From: Arthrobacter sp. EpRS71
GTDB taxonomy: Bacteria > Actinomycetota > Actinomycetes > Actinomycetales > Micrococcaceae
Direction of reading: 5' to 3'
Length of the DNA: 64,000 nucleotides
Assembly: GCF_001512285.1 (NCBI RefSeq)
Contig: NZ_LNUV01000002.1
Coordinates: 143,097 to 207,096, forward strand
Shown here: positions 46,985 through 55,925 of the stretch, piece after piece
How positions within the stretch are numbered: the stretch's first letter is position 1
How the letters are laid out: the number at the start of each line of letters is the position of its first letter
Notes under the pieces: generated by a model
The model's input: only the letters and a program-made list of their open reading frames with translations
The model's database searches: none
Told to the model about the DNA's origin: nothing
Position numbers and translations under genes: made by a program

Positions 46985-48358
46985 ATGGAAAAAACTTCTG
47001 TAGCTTCAAACACTTTGTCGTCGGCCCCCGCACGCCCCTCTCGCTTGCCGGGTCGATTCGCGCGGCTCCCTGAATTGGCGGGGCCTGGTTTCCTGCCCTT
47101 GGGGCTGTTCGCCAGACTTCCCTTGGCCATGCTGACCGTGGGGACCCTGACCCTCATCACGGCCGTCAGCCACTCCTACGCAATCGGCGGCATGGCGGCC
47201 GGAGCGGTGGGCATCGGCTCGGCGTTGGGTGCTCCCGTCCTGGGCTCTTTGGCCGACCGGGCCGGGCAGCGGATCGTGCTCCTTGTGGCAGCGGTCATCA
47301 ACACACTTGCCGTAGTGGGGCTCCTCGCTGCGGCCTACCTCACCCCCGGCTACGGTTCCGTGGTTGACGCGGTGGGTGTGCTCATTGCAGCTTTTCTCGC
47401 TGGAGCCAGCTGTCCGCAGGTGGGTCCCATGGCCCGTGTGCGCTGGATGGCGCTGACCACCCGGAACTTGTCCCCTTCTGCAGCCAGCGGCGGGAGAAGC
47501 GTCGCAGCCAACCGGGCTGACCTGGACACCGCATTGTCCTATGAAGGCACCGCGGACGAGGTCACCTTCGTGCTGGGTCCTGCCTTGGTGGGTGTCTTGG
47601 CCAGCATGGTGGCGCCATGGTTGCCGCTCGCTTTGGCCGCGGTCATGACCATCACCCTTGTTCCTGCCTTTGCGGTCCATCCAAGCCAGCAGGCGGTGGA
47701 ACCGGCACCCCGGAAGCCGCGTACCGGCGTCGTGCCTTCCCTCGGACAGGAGTCTTCAGGTGCGCAATCCACCCAGGTGGCCCCTCAACGGCGTCACCGC
47801 TGGGCCGGAGCCGTGGTGGCCGTTCCGGTGGTTGCCATGGTGTGCATGGGTACCTTTTTCGGGGCCACACAGAATGCGCTCAGTGCTTTCTCGGCGCAGT
47901 ACGCCACGGCAGAAATTGCTGGACTCCTGTATGCGGTGATGGGCCTCAGTTCAGCTGTAGCGGCGTTGTCGGTAGCGTTTTGGCCGCAACGGTTCAGCCT
48001 GGCGTCCCGCTGGGTTGTCGCGGCACTGGCGATGTCCGTTTTGTCGCTTCTGCTGCTTCTCCCTGCGGGCATTTGGCCCATGATTTTTGTCCTGCTGATA
48101 TTGGGCATCCCCGTGGGGCCTGTGATGGTCACTGTCTTCAGCATCGGCGGCGTGGTGGCTCCGACGGGTCGCATGGCCACCGTGATGACGGCGCTCGCAA
48201 GTGGAATCGTGGCTGGTACAGCCTTGGGCTCCTACCTGGCCGGGCAGTTGGCTGAAACGCAGGGACCGGGTGCGGCGTTCGTCGTGTCGATGGCCGCTGC
48301 GGCCGGCCTGTTGCTGCTGGGTGTTCTCACGTCCTTGGTGATGAAGCGCCAACCTTAG
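46985..48358 (+). CDS. MFS transporter
   Basis: 457 aa, 12 membrane helices with a central loop rich in Ala/Pro/Gln. No substrate motif recognised; the DHA1-like length and form suggest an efflux carrier. It has no visible Shine-Dalgarno sequence but follows a four-codon leader ORF with a very strong one. Possible -10 element TAGACT at 46910. Confidence 0.82.
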   Translation: MEKTSVASNTLSSAPARPSRLPGRFARLPELAGPGFLPLGLFARLPLAMLTVGTLTLITAVSHSYAIGGMAAGAVGIGSALGAPVLGSLADRAGQRIVLLVAAVINTLAVVGLLAAAYLTPGYGSVVDAVGVLIAAFLAGASCPQVGPMARVRWMALTTRNLSPSAASGGRSVAANRADLDTALSYEGTADEVTFVLGPALVGVLASMVAPWLPLALAAVMTITLVPAFAVHPSQQAVEPAPRKPRTGVVPSLGQESSGAQSTQVAPQRRHRWAGAVVAVPVVAMVCMGTFFGATQNALSAFSAQYATAEIAGLLYAVMGLSSAVAALSVAFWPQRFSLASRWVVAALAMSVLSLLLLLPAGIWPMIFVLLILGIPVGPVMVTVFSIGGVVAPTGRMATVMTALASGIVAGTALGSYLAGQLAETQGPGAAFVVSMAAAAGLLLLGVLTSLVMKRQP

Positions 48359-48412
48359 GCTAGCCGAGCCACGCCCGACGACGGCCGCTGGGTTTGGTGG
48401 TCCAGAGAGCCG

Positions 48413-49387
48413 TCAGTGGCTGTTGCGGTAGCCGGTGGGGGAGTTCCCGAACGCCGCGCGGAAGATGCGACTGAAATGTGCGGCATCGGTGAACCCCCAC
48501 CGCGCTGCGATGGCCGTCACGGGTCGATCACTCAGCACCGGATCCCTGAGGTCCCGCCGGCACCGTTCGAGTCGCCGTTGCCGGATGGAGGAAGCCACTG
48601 TTGTCCCGATTTCCTGGAAGAGGTCGTGCAGATGCCGCGTGGAGATGTAGTGGGCAGCGGCAATGGTTCCGGGCGAGAGTTCGGGATCACCGAGGTTGGC
48701 CTCGATGTAGTCGTGGATCCGCCCCAGCAGCAGCAGATGCGGATCGCGGCCCGTCTCGATCAGCTGATCGAGTTCACCGTTGAAAAGTGTGGTGACCAGG
48801 TCCAACGCGTTGTGGACCAACCTGAGCCCATTGGTGCCGGAAAGTGCCTCGAGGTTGTCGGCCAGTTTGACCAGGAAGGGGCTGATGAGTTCGCCCAGGC
48901 CCTCATCGCCCGGAATCCTCAAGGCAGTCACATGTCCCATGGCTTCGGCGGGCAGGTCCAGAAGGACGTGCGGGAACATGAGCACCAAAGTGCGGAACTC
49001 GTCGTCGAACGTTAGTTGATAAGGGCGGGAGGTGTCGTAGATGGACAGATCACCGGGGCGCAGCACGGCCTCGCGTTCGTCCTGAACCAGACGGCCCGAG
49101 CCTGCGAGCTGGATGCTGAGCTTGAAGAAGCGCCCGGTGGACTTGGCAATCAACTCCGGAGTGCGCAATACAGTGTGGGGACCGGCGGCAATTTCCACCA
49201 CGGAGATCTGTCCCAGAACGCGTGCACGCATGATGCCGTGGAAGGTGGAGCCTTGGAAAGATGAACTCTTGGGGCCCGTTGCCAGAAGGGGTACGAAGGA
49301 GTTGGAGATTGCTTTGCTCCATTCCTGGAACGACTCCGCCACGATGGTTTCCACGGTTGCGGGGCCCGTATCAGCCGCGACGGTCAT
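48413..49387 (-). CDS. AraC-family transcriptional regulator
   Basis: 324 aa. N-terminal cupin-like AraC-binding domain to about 200 (RPYQLTFDDEFRTLVLMFP) and a C-terminal double HTH (AAHYISTRHLHDLFQEIG and AIAARWGFTDAAHFSRIFRAAFG). The ATG at 49387 has AAGGGAG upstream. Divergent from an APC permease, its likely target. Resembles the FeaR type that controls amine use. Confidence 0.88.
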   Translation of the reverse strand: MTVAADTGPATVETIVAESFQEWSKAISNSFVPLLATGPKSSSFQGSTFHGIMRARVLGQISVVEIAAGPHTVLRTPELIAKSTGRFFKLSIQLAGSGRLVQDEREAVLRPGDLSIYDTSRPYQLTFDDEFRTLVLMFPHVLLDLPAEAMGHVTALRIPGDEGLGELISPFLVKLADNLEALSGTNGLRLVHNALDLVTTLFNGELDQLIETGRDPHLLLLGRIHDYIEANLGDPELSPGTIAAAHYISTRHLHDLFQEIGTTVASSIRQRRLERCRRDLRDPVLSDRPVTAIAARWGFTDAAHFSRIFRAAFGNSPTGYRNSH

Positions 49388-49496
49388 CGAACTCCCTTTC
49401 AATGGCCCGCGGCGCCGCTGCCACTGGGGCGGGAATGCCGGTTGTGCGGACGTGAGCTTGCCCACGATTCTACACCGGGGGTCGTGTACGTCCGTG

Positions 49497-49544
49497 CTTG
49501 CGTGCAGCGACAAACACCCTGCCGTGTGAGACAAGTCACGCAAG
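49497..49544. promoter_or_regulatory. 8-bp inverted repeat in divergent AraC/permease promoter region
   Basis: CTTGCGTG (49497-49504) and CACGCAAG (49537-49544) form a perfect inverted pair, 32 nt apart, in the 234-bp gap. The spacing of about four helical turns would suit a looping or dimeric AraC-type site. No further gene fits in this gap. Confidence 0.5.
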
Positions 49545-49621
49545 GGCCCTGCGGTGGAAGATTGCGGAATGACAGACACCGTGCCGCGCAATCTCCCGCG
49601 GCACCAAGGCAGGAGCACACT

Positions 49622-51097
49622 ATGAGCGTGGACAACCCCGTCAAGGGCAGGACCGCCGGGGCCGTAGGCCCCAAGAGGCGGCTCGGCGTACCGGCAGTAA
49701 CCTTCATGATTATCGCGGCCTCGGCGCCGCTGACCGTGCTCGCGGGCGGCGTAACCACCACCTTCGCGGTCACCGGCGTCACCGGCGTGCCGCTGTCCTT
49801 CCTGATCCTGGGCGCAATCCTGGCGCTCTTCGCCGTCGGTTACGCCGCAATGAGCCGGTACGTCACCAACGCAGGGGCGTTCTACGCCTACATCGCGCAG
49901 GGCATCTCACGGCCGGCAGGCGTGGGAGCATCACTGATTGCCCTCATGGCCTACAACCTGATGCAGGTGGGGATCTACGGGTTGTTCGGTTTCACCGTCT
50001 CTTCACTGCTGTCCGCCCGGCTTGGCGTGAGCATTCCTTGGTGGATTCCCGTGCTGGTGTGCATCGCAATCGTTGGGTGGCTGGGAGTGAACAGGGTGGA
50101 CCTGTCCGCCAAGGTTCTTGGCGTTCTGGTTGCCCTCGAGTTCCTGGTGGTCATTGTGTACGACGTCATCAGCCTTGCGGTGGCCCCCGAGGGCGTTACA
50201 GCAGCAACGTTCAGTCCCGAAAGCCTGTTCGTTCCCGGGATTGGAGCAGTTCTCTCCTTCGGTATTGCCGCCTTCATGGGCTTCGAATCCGCCGCTATTT
50301 ACGGTGAAGAGTCCAAGGACCCTAAACGCACCGTAGCCCGGGCCACCTTCGCTGCCGTCGCCATCATCGCTGTCTTCTACGCCGTCTCTGCCTGGGCCAT
50401 GACCGTGGGAGCGGGGCCGTCCGCCGTGATCGAGGCGGCCACCACCAACGGCCCGGACATGATCTTCGCGTTCCTGGGTACTCACGGCGGCGTGCTGCTC
50501 AGCGACATCGCCCAGATCCTCTTCGTCACCAGCCTCTTCGCCGCGCTGGTCAGCTTCCACAACGCAGTAGCCCGCTATTTCTTCTCCCTTGGCCGCGAGC
50601 GCGTCCTTCCGTCAGCACTGGCCAAGGTGCGGACCGAAAGCGGGGCGCCGTTCGCCGGTTCGCTGGCGCAGACGGTGATTGCCGTCGTCGTGACCATTGC
50701 TTTCGCCATCGCCGGCTCGGGTTCCGAACTCGGCGAACTCTACCCCGTCCTGACCATGTTCACCTGGCTTACCAACAGTGGCGCAATCGGCCTCGTTCTG
50801 CTGATGACAGTGGTCTCTGTAGCAGTGATCGGCTTCTTCCGCCGGGAAAAGCACGGCGCGAGCCTGTGGGTCAGGGTGATCGCCCCAAGCCTTGGATTCG
50901 TGCTCCTCGCCGTGGTCTTCGTGCTCATCATGGCCAACTTCAATGTCCTGCTGGGACAGACTGAGTCGACGGCTGTCACGTTTGTCTTACCGATGCTGGT
51001 CCTGTTGCCCGGAGTTGTTGGAGTCATCTGGGGTTTGCGGCTGCGGCGCTCGCAGCCGGCACTGTACGCCCGGATCGGCCACGGCGCCGACGACTGA
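49622..51097 (+). CDS. APC-family amino acid/amine permease
   Basis: 491 aa, about 12-13 membrane helices. GVPAVTFMIIAASAPLTVL opens the transmembrane core, with GFESAAIYGEESKDPKRTV in the middle, a marker of the AAT/APC subgroup. Start ATG at 49622 with AGGAG 7 nt upstream. The AraC regulator is divergent; the substrate may be an amine or amino acid. Confidence 0.87.
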   Translation: MSVDNPVKGRTAGAVGPKRRLGVPAVTFMIIAASAPLTVLAGGVTTTFAVTGVTGVPLSFLILGAILALFAVGYAAMSRYVTNAGAFYAYIAQGISRPAGVGASLIALMAYNLMQVGIYGLFGFTVSSLLSARLGVSIPWWIPVLVCIAIVGWLGVNRVDLSAKVLGVLVALEFLVVIVYDVISLAVAPEGVTAATFSPESLFVPGIGAVLSFGIAAFMGFESAAIYGEESKDPKRTVARATFAAVAIIAVFYAVSAWAMTVGAGPSAVIEAATTNGPDMIFAFLGTHGGVLLSDIAQILFVTSLFAALVSFHNAVARYFFSLGRERVLPSALAKVRTESGAPFAGSLAQTVIAVVVTIAFAIAGSGSELGELYPVLTMFTWLTNSGAIGLVLLMTVVSVAVIGFFRREKHGASLWVRVIAPSLGFVLLAVVFVLIMANFNVLLGQTESTAVTFVLPMLVLLPGVVGVIWGLRLRRSQPALYARIGHGADD

Positions 51098-51114
51098 CTC
51101 CCGGCGGAACGATC

Positions 51115-51153
51115 GGAAGCCCCGGCGAGTGTCGCCGGGGCTTCCTTGTTTTC
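51115..51153 (+). terminator. Intrinsic terminator after APC permease
   Basis: 14-bp perfect stem with a GTG loop, followed by TTGTTTTC. The remaining 130 bp to the end of the convergent IclR gene hold nothing I can identify. Confidence 0.9.
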
Positions 51154-51283
51154 TTCAGCTCATGTACTGCTTCGGTGGGCTGCATCCCCGGAGTGTGCGC
51201 TGAGCGTGAGTTGTGGTGACGTTCCAGGGCCCCTGGGTGGAAAACGTGCTGGTCGGTGAGGGAGGGCTCAAACGGGTGCGGCT

Positions 51284-52045
51284 TCAGGCCAGTTGGCTTT
51301 CAATGCGGGCAGCACTGGCAGCGAGCGCTTTGCCGACAGCGTCGGGGTCTTGGTCCGAGCGGATGTAGACGACGGCGATGGCGGCCGGCCGTCCGCCTGG
51401 AACCTTGATGGGGGCTGCTATGGAGGATAGTCCGGCGATGACTTCGTCGTGGCTGGTGGCGTAGCCGAGGCGGCGCGCCTCGTGGGCTTCGGCGCGGTAG
51501 GGGTTGGGGGCTCCCAGCTGCTGCCAGCGTTCTTCGGTCATGGTTGATTGGATGGCGATCCCGGGAGCGCCGGTGCTGACCGGGTGGCGGCTGCCTGGGT
51601 GTTGGGCGAGCGCGGCGCCGGAGTGTCGTGGCTCCACGGTCACCAAGGTGACGCATTCCTGGTGGTCCCATACGGCGACGAAAGCGGTCATGTGCAGGGT
51701 GTTGGCAAGCTGGGTGAGTTCGGGAAGGGCCGCGGTCTGGAGGTTCCGTGAGACGCCGCTGGCCAGGACCGCGAGTCCCGGGCCGGGTTGGACGCGTCCG
51801 GAGTCATCACGCACCAGCAGCGAGTGGTCTTCGAGTGTCCGCAGGATGCGATACGCCACGGAGCGGTGAACGCCCAGGGCCTCGGTGAGTTCGGCGATGC
51901 TGAGGGGCCTTTCGGCGGCCGCGAGGATCTCCAGCGCGCGGATCCCGCGTGAGAGGGTTTGCGACGGCGGAACCTGGGTTGGTGCTTCAGGTGGACCCTT
52001 GACGTCGCTGCGGGGATTCATGCGAACCATTCTATGGTGGCCCAT
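51284..52045 (-). CDS. IclR-family transcriptional regulator
   Basis: 253 aa. N-terminal HTH (LSIAELTEALGVHRSVAYRILRTLE, about 47-72) and an effector domain. Divergent from an MHS-type MFS transporter, which it probably controls together with itself. Several in-frame ATGs near the start (52045, 52030, 52021); the longest is given. Confidence 0.86.
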   Translation of the reverse strand: MGHHRMVRMNPRSDVKGPPEAPTQVPPSQTLSRGIRALEILAAAERPLSIAELTEALGVHRSVAYRILRTLEDHSLLVRDDSGRVQPGPGLAVLASGVSRNLQTAALPELTQLANTLHMTAFVAVWDHQECVTLVTVEPRHSGAALAQHPGSRHPVSTGAPGIAIQSTMTEERWQQLGAPNPYRAEAHEARRLGYATSHDEVIAGLSSIAAPIKVPGGRPAAIAVVYIRSDQDPDAVGKALAASAARIESQLA

Positions 52046-52091
52046 ACCTTAGGGGTCTGTGCTTTGGCTCACAGATTGTAGTATTCTTTCC

Positions 52092-52113
52092 TAACTGACC
52101 GTTCTGTCGGTTA
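52092..52113. promoter_or_regulatory. Palindromic operator candidate between IclR and MFS genes
   Basis: 22-nt imperfect palindrome starting TAACTGACCG and ending CGGTTA; 8 of 11 pairs match. It lies just downstream of a TATTCT -10-like hexamer (52082-52087). The site of IclR binding is inferred. Confidence 0.55.
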
Positions 52114-52160
52114 ATGCAAGTCACGTGCCGACCAGTCACTCTCACCCACATGGAGTTCCA

Positions 52161-53495
52161 ATGACCGCAACTTCCACTGTCGACTCTCCGTCAGGACCCA
52201 GCAGCAAGCGCGAGGAGCGCAGGGTACTGGCCGGGACGTTGGTGGGCACCACCATTGAGTGGTACGACTTCTTCATCTTCGCCCAGCTGACGGCAACCCT
52301 GTTGGCGCCGTTGTTCCTGTCGCCGTTGGAGAAGTCCAACCCGGGAGTAGCCCAGCTTCTGTCCTTCGCCACGATCGGCATCAGCTTCCTGTTCAGGCCA
52401 CTGGGAGCCTTCGTTGCCGGACACCTCGGAGACAGGATGGGCCGTAAGGCTGTGCTTGTCATGACACTGGTCATGATGGGTGCTGCCACTGCACTGATCG
52501 GCCTGCTGCCCACCTACGCAACCATCGGCGTTTGGGCGCCTGTCCTGCTGATCACCCTGCGCGTGGTCCAAGGGTTCTCCGCCGGTGGCGAGTGGGGCGG
52601 TGCTGCACTCATGGCTGTGGAGCATGCGCCGCTCAAAAAGCGCGGGCTCTTCGGCGCGTATCCGCAGATCGGTGTTCCCATCGGGATGATCCTGGCCACC
52701 GGGCTGTTGTTCCTGCTGCAGTCGGGAATGTCCAAGGAAGATTTCGCGTCATGGGGCTGGCGTGTGCCGTTCCTGTTGTCGGTGGTCCTCATTGTGGTGG
52801 GATACCTGATCCGTCGTGCCGTTGGTGAGAGCCCGGTTTTCAAGGAAATCGCCCAGCGCAAGGCTGAGAGCAAGGCGCCCCTGGGCGAGCTCTTCCGTAA
52901 GAACAAGAAGGAAGTTGTCCTTGCGGCCATGATCTTCATCGCCAACAACGCTGCAGGCTACCTGCTGATTGCCTTCTTCATCTCCTACGCCACACGTACT
53001 CTGAAGATGCCCACCCCGCAGGTCCTGCTCGCCACCACCGTCGCCTCATTCGGCTGGCTGATCTTCACCATGGTGGGCGGCTGGCTGTCGGACAAGATCG
53101 GCAGAGTAAAGACATTCCTGATCGGCTATGGTCTGGTCTTTGCCTGGATGATTCCCATGTTCATCCTGATCGACTCCAAGGACATCCTGCTCTACGGAAC
53201 CGCCCTGTTCGTCCTGACCATCGGCTTGGGCCTGTCCTACGGTCCCATGTCCGCCATGTACGCCGAGATGTTCCCGGCACAGGTTCGCTACTCAGGAATC
53301 TCCATCGGGTACGCCCTGGGTGCCATCCTGGGCGGCGCCTTCGCTCCGCTGATCGCCCAGGCCCTCCTGGACACCACCAAGTGGTCCGGCTCGGTGGGCA
53401 TCTACATCATGGTTCTCTGCGTGGTCTCCGCCATTGGCGTGATTCTCGCCAAGGAAACCCGTGGCCGTCCGCTGGGATACAGCGTTCACCACTAA
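52161..53495 (+). CDS. MFS transporter, metabolite:H+ symporter (MHS) family
   Basis: 444 aa. GTTIEWYDFFIFAQLTA near 23 and RPLGAFVAGHLGDRMGRK are MHS hallmarks (ProP, KgtP, ShiA type), with 12 helices. Takes up an organic acid or zwitterion with protons. GGAG 5 nt upstream of the ATG. Controlled probably by the divergent IclR protein, whose relatives often govern aromatic-acid use. Confidence 0.9.
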   Translation: MTATSTVDSPSGPSSKREERRVLAGTLVGTTIEWYDFFIFAQLTATLLAPLFLSPLEKSNPGVAQLLSFATIGISFLFRPLGAFVAGHLGDRMGRKAVLVMTLVMMGAATALIGLLPTYATIGVWAPVLLITLRVVQGFSAGGEWGGAALMAVEHAPLKKRGLFGAYPQIGVPIGMILATGLLFLLQSGMSKEDFASWGWRVPFLLSVVLIVVGYLIRRAVGESPVFKEIAQRKAESKAPLGELFRKNKKEVVLAAMIFIANNAAGYLLIAFFISYATRTLKMPTPQVLLATTVASFGWLIFTMVGGWLSDKIGRVKTFLIGYGLVFAWMIPMFILIDSKDILLYGTALFVLTIGLGLSYGPMSAMYAEMFPAQVRYSGISIGYALGAILGGAFAPLIAQALLDTTKWSGSVGIYIMVLCVVSAIGVILAKETRGRPLGYSVHH

Positions 53496-53522
53496 GGCTC
53501 ACCATTAAAGAGGGCAAAAAGG

Positions 53523-53557
53523 CGGGTGCGGTCCACAGGGACCGCACCCGTCTTTTT
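53523..53557 (+). terminator. Intrinsic terminator after MHS transporter
   Basis: 12-bp perfect stem, ACAG loop and a TCTTTTT tail. Lies between convergent genes. Confidence 0.93.
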
Positions 53558-53575
53558 CGTGGTGGATGCCAGTGG

Positions 53576-54238
53576 CTATTTGCGGCCGCTGGCCCTCGCA
53601 TCCTCCAGTTGACCTACGACGTCGGCGTCGGTCAACTGCCCGAAGTGTTCGTAGAAAGCGCCAACAGCATGGAATTTGCCCGGCGTGTGCAGGGCCATCA
53701 CGACGTCGCAGACCCGGGCCAGGGACGTTGAGGCTTCCAGCGACGCCACGGGCACCGCGGCTATCACCACGGCGGCACCACCGGCCCGGACCGCCTCTAC
53801 GGCTGCCCGCATGGTGGCCCCCGTGGCCAGTCCGTCGTCGGCCAGCACCACTGTCTTTCCGCGAAGATTGTGCTCGATGCCAGGATAAGTTTTTGCGCGG
53901 CGGGTCAGTTCGGAACGTTCACGGGCTTCCACGGCATCCAAAGCGGACTGTGAGATTCCGTGGGCGAGAATGAGTTCCTTCAGGGGCCTGTTGACCATCC
54001 GCAGGACGTCGCCCTGCGACCACGCCAGTGCCCCGAAAGCGGTCTCGTCACGGCCGGGGATGCCCAGCTTGCGGACCAGTACGGCACCGAATGGCAGGTA
54101 TAACTCTGCAGCTGCTGCGGCGGCTACCGGGACTCCGCCACGGGCCAGGCCCAGGACAATGGTGTCAGGCCGTTCCCTCAGTTGGGGGAGTCCTTCAGCC
54201 AGGCGTCGACCGGCTTCCGCACGGTCCTTGAAACGCAT
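53576..54238 (-). CDS. Phosphoribosyltransferase family protein
   Basis: 220 aa. RFKDRAEAGRRLAE opening, GLARGGVPVA (PPi loop), and PRPP motif VVLADDGLATGATMRAA near 124. Typical of stand-alone type I PRTases of unknown substrate. Start ATG at 54238, 9 nt after GGAG; an ATG at 54244 is also possible. Confidence 0.85.
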   Translation of the reverse strand: MRFKDRAEAGRRLAEGLPQLRERPDTIVLGLARGGVPVAAAAAAELYLPFGAVLVRKLGIPGRDETAFGALAWSQGDVLRMVNRPLKELILAHGISQSALDAVEARERSELTRRAKTYPGIEHNLRGKTVVLADDGLATGATMRAAVEAVRAGGAAVVIAAVPVASLEASTSLARVCDVVMALHTPGKFHAVGAFYEHFGQLTDADVVGQLEDARASGRK

Positions 54239-54330
54239 GCCCATCTGCTCCACTTCCACGTAATTCGTTGCATGTCCAAGCCTACCGTCCACTCCTTGCC
54301 CGGTGACGCCCCCGCTGAAAGCATGGCCTT

Positions 54331-54744
54331 GTGAACAAGCCCATCGGATATTGGATCAAGAGGCTCGACGCCGCATTGGAAGTCCAGCTGGAGGCCACCC
54401 TGGCGCGGATCAAGCTCACCCGGCGTCAATGGCACACCTTGGGAGCCCTTTCGGAGGGCGCCATGCTGCCCGAACAGCTGGAGGGCATCCTCCAGCCGCT
54501 GTGGGGTGGCGATACCCGGATGCGCGAGCGGGAACTCGCCGCCTTGGTAGGGCATGGACTGATCATCATGATCGACCACCGGCTGGCATTGAGCGAACGG
54601 GGACGGGAAAAGTACCACCAGGCCCAGCGGCTGGTGGAAGACGCGCGCCAGGACTTGTCCATGGGCATAGGCATTGATGAGTACGCCATGGCCCTGAGCG
54701 TGTTGGAGCGCATGAGCCTGAATGCTGAGCGACTGGCCCGCTGA
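54331..54744 (+). CDS. MarR-like winged-helix protein
   Basis: 137 aa. Helical N-terminus (LDAALEVQLEATLARIKLTRRQWHTLGAL) followed by a winged HTH with ELAALVGHGLI and a C-terminal dimer helix. GTG start. Similar in length and plan to MarR regulators; ligand and target unknown. Divergent from the PRTase gene with a 92-bp gap. Confidence 0.75.
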   Translation: MNKPIGYWIKRLDAALEVQLEATLARIKLTRRQWHTLGALSEGAMLPEQLEGILQPLWGGDTRMRERELAALVGHGLIIMIDHRLALSERGREKYHQAQRLVEDARQDLSMGIGIDEYAMALSVLERMSLNAERLAR

Positions 54745-54763
54745 GAGGCTGGACCGCTTCGAA

Positions 54764-55594
54764 CTAGACGCCGAGGAACTGAACGGCGGCTTCCTTGAAG
54801 GCCCGGCTTGTGATCACGTTGGTGTGAGTGCGCCCCGGGATCACCAGGGTCTCCACCATCCCGCCGCGTTTGCCGGCAATGGAGGCCAGTTCCGGCATGG
54901 TGGCTGCCCGTTCGTCCTTCTCGCCTGCTACGAGCAAGAGGGGCGTGTGAGGGGCGGCCTCGGCGGGATCGAAAGGTTCGCCCTTGATCGCCTCGATGAG
55001 GGACAACATGGCGAACAGGTTGTTGCTGGGCAGCATCTGGGCCATCTTCAGCAGCCCGGCCGTGGACGCGTCCTCGATGGGCGTGCCGTCAGCCAGGTGA
55101 CGTTGGGCGGCGGCGAGGTCGAAAGCGGCCAGCGGATCCGCCGAACTTGGGCCGCCCAGGACGATGCGGTGCACCAGGTCCGGCTGGGTGGCGCCAAATT
55201 CCCAGGCCAGCCGCGAACCGAGCGAGTAGCCAATCACATCCAGTCCAGTGGACGGGTCGCCGTCGCGCAGGGGCCGGGCTCCGGCGTCGGTCGCTATTTG
55301 GAGCAGGTCGGCGCGTATGCGGCTGGGCGTGTACGAATCCAGGTCCTCGGGGGAGTGGCTCCGGCCGTGACCGGGGAGGTCAACGGTGATCACCCGGCGT
55401 CCTGCGTCCTGCAGGGTGGTGATCCAGCCGCTGTCCACCCAGTTCAGTTTGGTCGATGAAGAGAAGCCGTGGATCAGCAGCACAGGGCGCAGGCCGGCGT
55501 CGGTGGCCGGCTCATGGACTTCCACGAACAGTCCGGGGTCCGTGCCCTCTACTGTGTGCCTGTGCTGCTCCATGGTGTGCCTGCCGGTCATCAT
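54764..55594 (-). CDS. Alpha/beta hydrolase in 2-oxoacid dehydrogenase operon
   Basis: 276 aa. LLIHGFSSS (oxyanion), VDLPGHGRS, nucleophile elbow GYSLGSRL, GEKDERA (acid) and GRTHTNV (His). ATG at 55594 is 1 nt after the lipoyl gene stop, with GAGG 6 nt upstream, so it is the fourth gene of the operon. AcoC-type acetoin dehydrogenase E2 proteins are a lipoyl domain fused to an alpha/beta hydrolase; here the same two parts are separate genes. It may act as thioesterase or acyltransferase on the lipoyl-bound acyl group, which is inference. Confidence 0.82.
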   Translation of the reverse strand: MMTGRHTMEQHRHTVEGTDPGLFVEVHEPATDAGLRPVLLIHGFSSSTKLNWVDSGWITTLQDAGRRVITVDLPGHGRSHSPEDLDSYTPSRIRADLLQIATDAGARPLRDGDPSTGLDVIGYSLGSRLAWEFGATQPDLVHRIVLGGPSSADPLAAFDLAAAQRHLADGTPIEDASTAGLLKMAQMLPSNNLFAMLSLIEAIKGEPFDPAEAAPHTPLLLVAGEKDERAATMPELASIAGKRGGMVETLVIPGRTHTNVITSRAFKEAAVQFLGV

Positions 55595-55595
55595 G

Positions 55596-55925
55596 TCAGT
55601 CCTCATCGAGTACGGCGCTCAGGCGGACCCGGCGCTTGGGTGCTTCGTCCTTCGGAACAGTGCCCACGATCCCGGCGGTGTCGTCCGGAACCTCGAACAC
55701 AATCAGCGGCTCGCCAACGTTGATCGTGTCGCCGGGCGCACCGTGAATACGCACCACTTTACCCGCCTGCGGGCTGGGCAATTCGAGCGCTGATTTGGTG
55801 GTTTCTAGTTCCACAATCGCTTGGTTGCGTTCCACCTGCTGACCGGGCTCCACGAGCCAGTCCAGCACGGTTGCTTCAATGAGGCCCTCGCCGAGGTCGG
55901 GGAGCGGGAAGGAAATTTCAGCCAC
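55596..55925 (-). CDS. Free-standing lipoyl domain protein
   Basis: 109 aa. One complete lipoyl domain: FPLPDLGEGLIEA, and the lipoylated Lys44 in ELETTKSALEL (usual DKA replaced by TKS). The final 28 residues (after VPDDTAG) are a charged linker. No E3-binding or acyltransferase domain follows, so it is far shorter than the usual E2 of 400-550 aa. GTG start overlapping E1-beta by 8 nt. It must carry the acyl group for E1, but the acyltransferase partner is not obvious. Confidence 0.85.
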   Translation of the reverse strand: MAEISFPLPDLGEGLIEATVLDWLVEPGQQVERNQAIVELETTKSALELPSPQAGKVVRIHGAPGDTINVGEPLIVFEVPDDTAGIVGTVPKDEAPKRRVRLSAVLDED

